A stretch of DNA of 64,000 bases from Centroberyx gerrardi (lineage: Eukaryota > Chordata > Actinopteri > Beryciformes > Berycidae), in NCBI RefSeq assembly GCF_048128805.1, contig NC_136016.1:16931676-16995675 (forward strand). The letters run 5' to 3'. The first letter of the stretch is position 1. Each line of letters begins with the position of its first letter. Shown here piece after piece: positions 63,836 to 64,000 of the stretch. The position numbers were made by a program, and so were the translations under genes. A model generated the notes under the pieces. It was not told where the DNA came from. It was given only the letters and a program-made list of their open reading frames with translations, and searched no databases.

Positions 63836-64000
63836 CTCTCTCTCTCCATCCCTGTCCCTTTTTCTCGAGATATTCCAGCCACTTCAGCTGCAGCTGCACC
63901 CTGTGGTGGTCCCTGTCGACTGCCATGCTGGTCACTTTCACAGATTTACACTTGATCCCAGCAGCAGGGGGCTTGTCTCCACAGTGGCTCTCGCTGTTGA
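63836..64000 (-). CDS. possible partial coding exon at window edge
   Basis: A GC-richer block in AT-rich surroundings. On the minus strand it is open from the edge to a TAA near 63834 and reads CKSVKVTSMAVDRDHH, then VQLQLKWLEYLEKK. I do not recognise the protein. The last codons run into a GAGAGAGAG tract, so the exon may instead end earlier, for example at a GT after HHR. The plus strand is also partly open. Treat as unproven. Confidence 0.25.

Overview
The window is vertebrate nuclear DNA, almost certainly from a ray-finned (probably spiny-rayed) fish. Genes are split into short exons with GT-AG introns and are recognisable as vertebrate orthologues. The introns and spacers are full of CA/GA microsatellites, hAT- and piggyBac-like MITEs, tRNA-derived SINE pieces and decayed LINE tails of kinds common in teleosts.

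Region 1 (1-15.3 kb, minus strand) is most of a liprin-alpha-3 gene (ppfia3). I could place 26 coding exons in one consistent reading frame, from the start codon at 15285 to an exon at 73-170. They encode about 1,072 residues: the long N-terminal coiled coil, the linker, SAM1 and SAM2. SAM3 and the C-terminus lie beyond the left edge. Region 2 (15.3-22.8 kb) is non-coding upstream sequence with CpG-rich patches and large dinucleotide arrays.

Region 3 (22.8-35 kb, minus strand) is a plekha4 (PEPP1) gene: a PH domain in the first exons, a proline-rich linker with a ten-histidine run, a coiled coil, and an unusually long acidic last exon. One small exon between 27.1 and 29.0 kb is missing from my model, because the flanking phases do not join. 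PPFIA3 and PLEKHA4 both lie in human 19q13.33, which supports the two assignments. Region 4 (35-45.4 kb) is spacer with a CpG-rich patch, several MITEs and one nested insertion.

Region 5 (45.4-58.2 kb) is the least ordinary part. Three paralogous genes encode small proteins (235, 238 and 239 residues) that are little more than a PRY-SPRY (B30.2) domain. Two lie on the minus strand and one on the plus strand, so the second and third are divergent. All three share a five-exon plan with identical intron phases and a TATA-box promoter. One uses a GC donor, and one has an altered stretch in the middle of the SPRY domain. Region 6 (58.2-64 kb) is AT-rich spacer with SINE and LINE remnants. A GC-rich open stretch at the right edge may belong to a further gene.

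ppfia3 encodes a presynaptic scaffold and plekha4 a phosphoinositide-binding adaptor. Nothing in the sequence links them functionally to the PRY-SPRY trio; the arrangement looks like a local tandem family inserted beside conserved neighbours. All exon borders were read by eye from splice motifs, reading frame and family knowledge.
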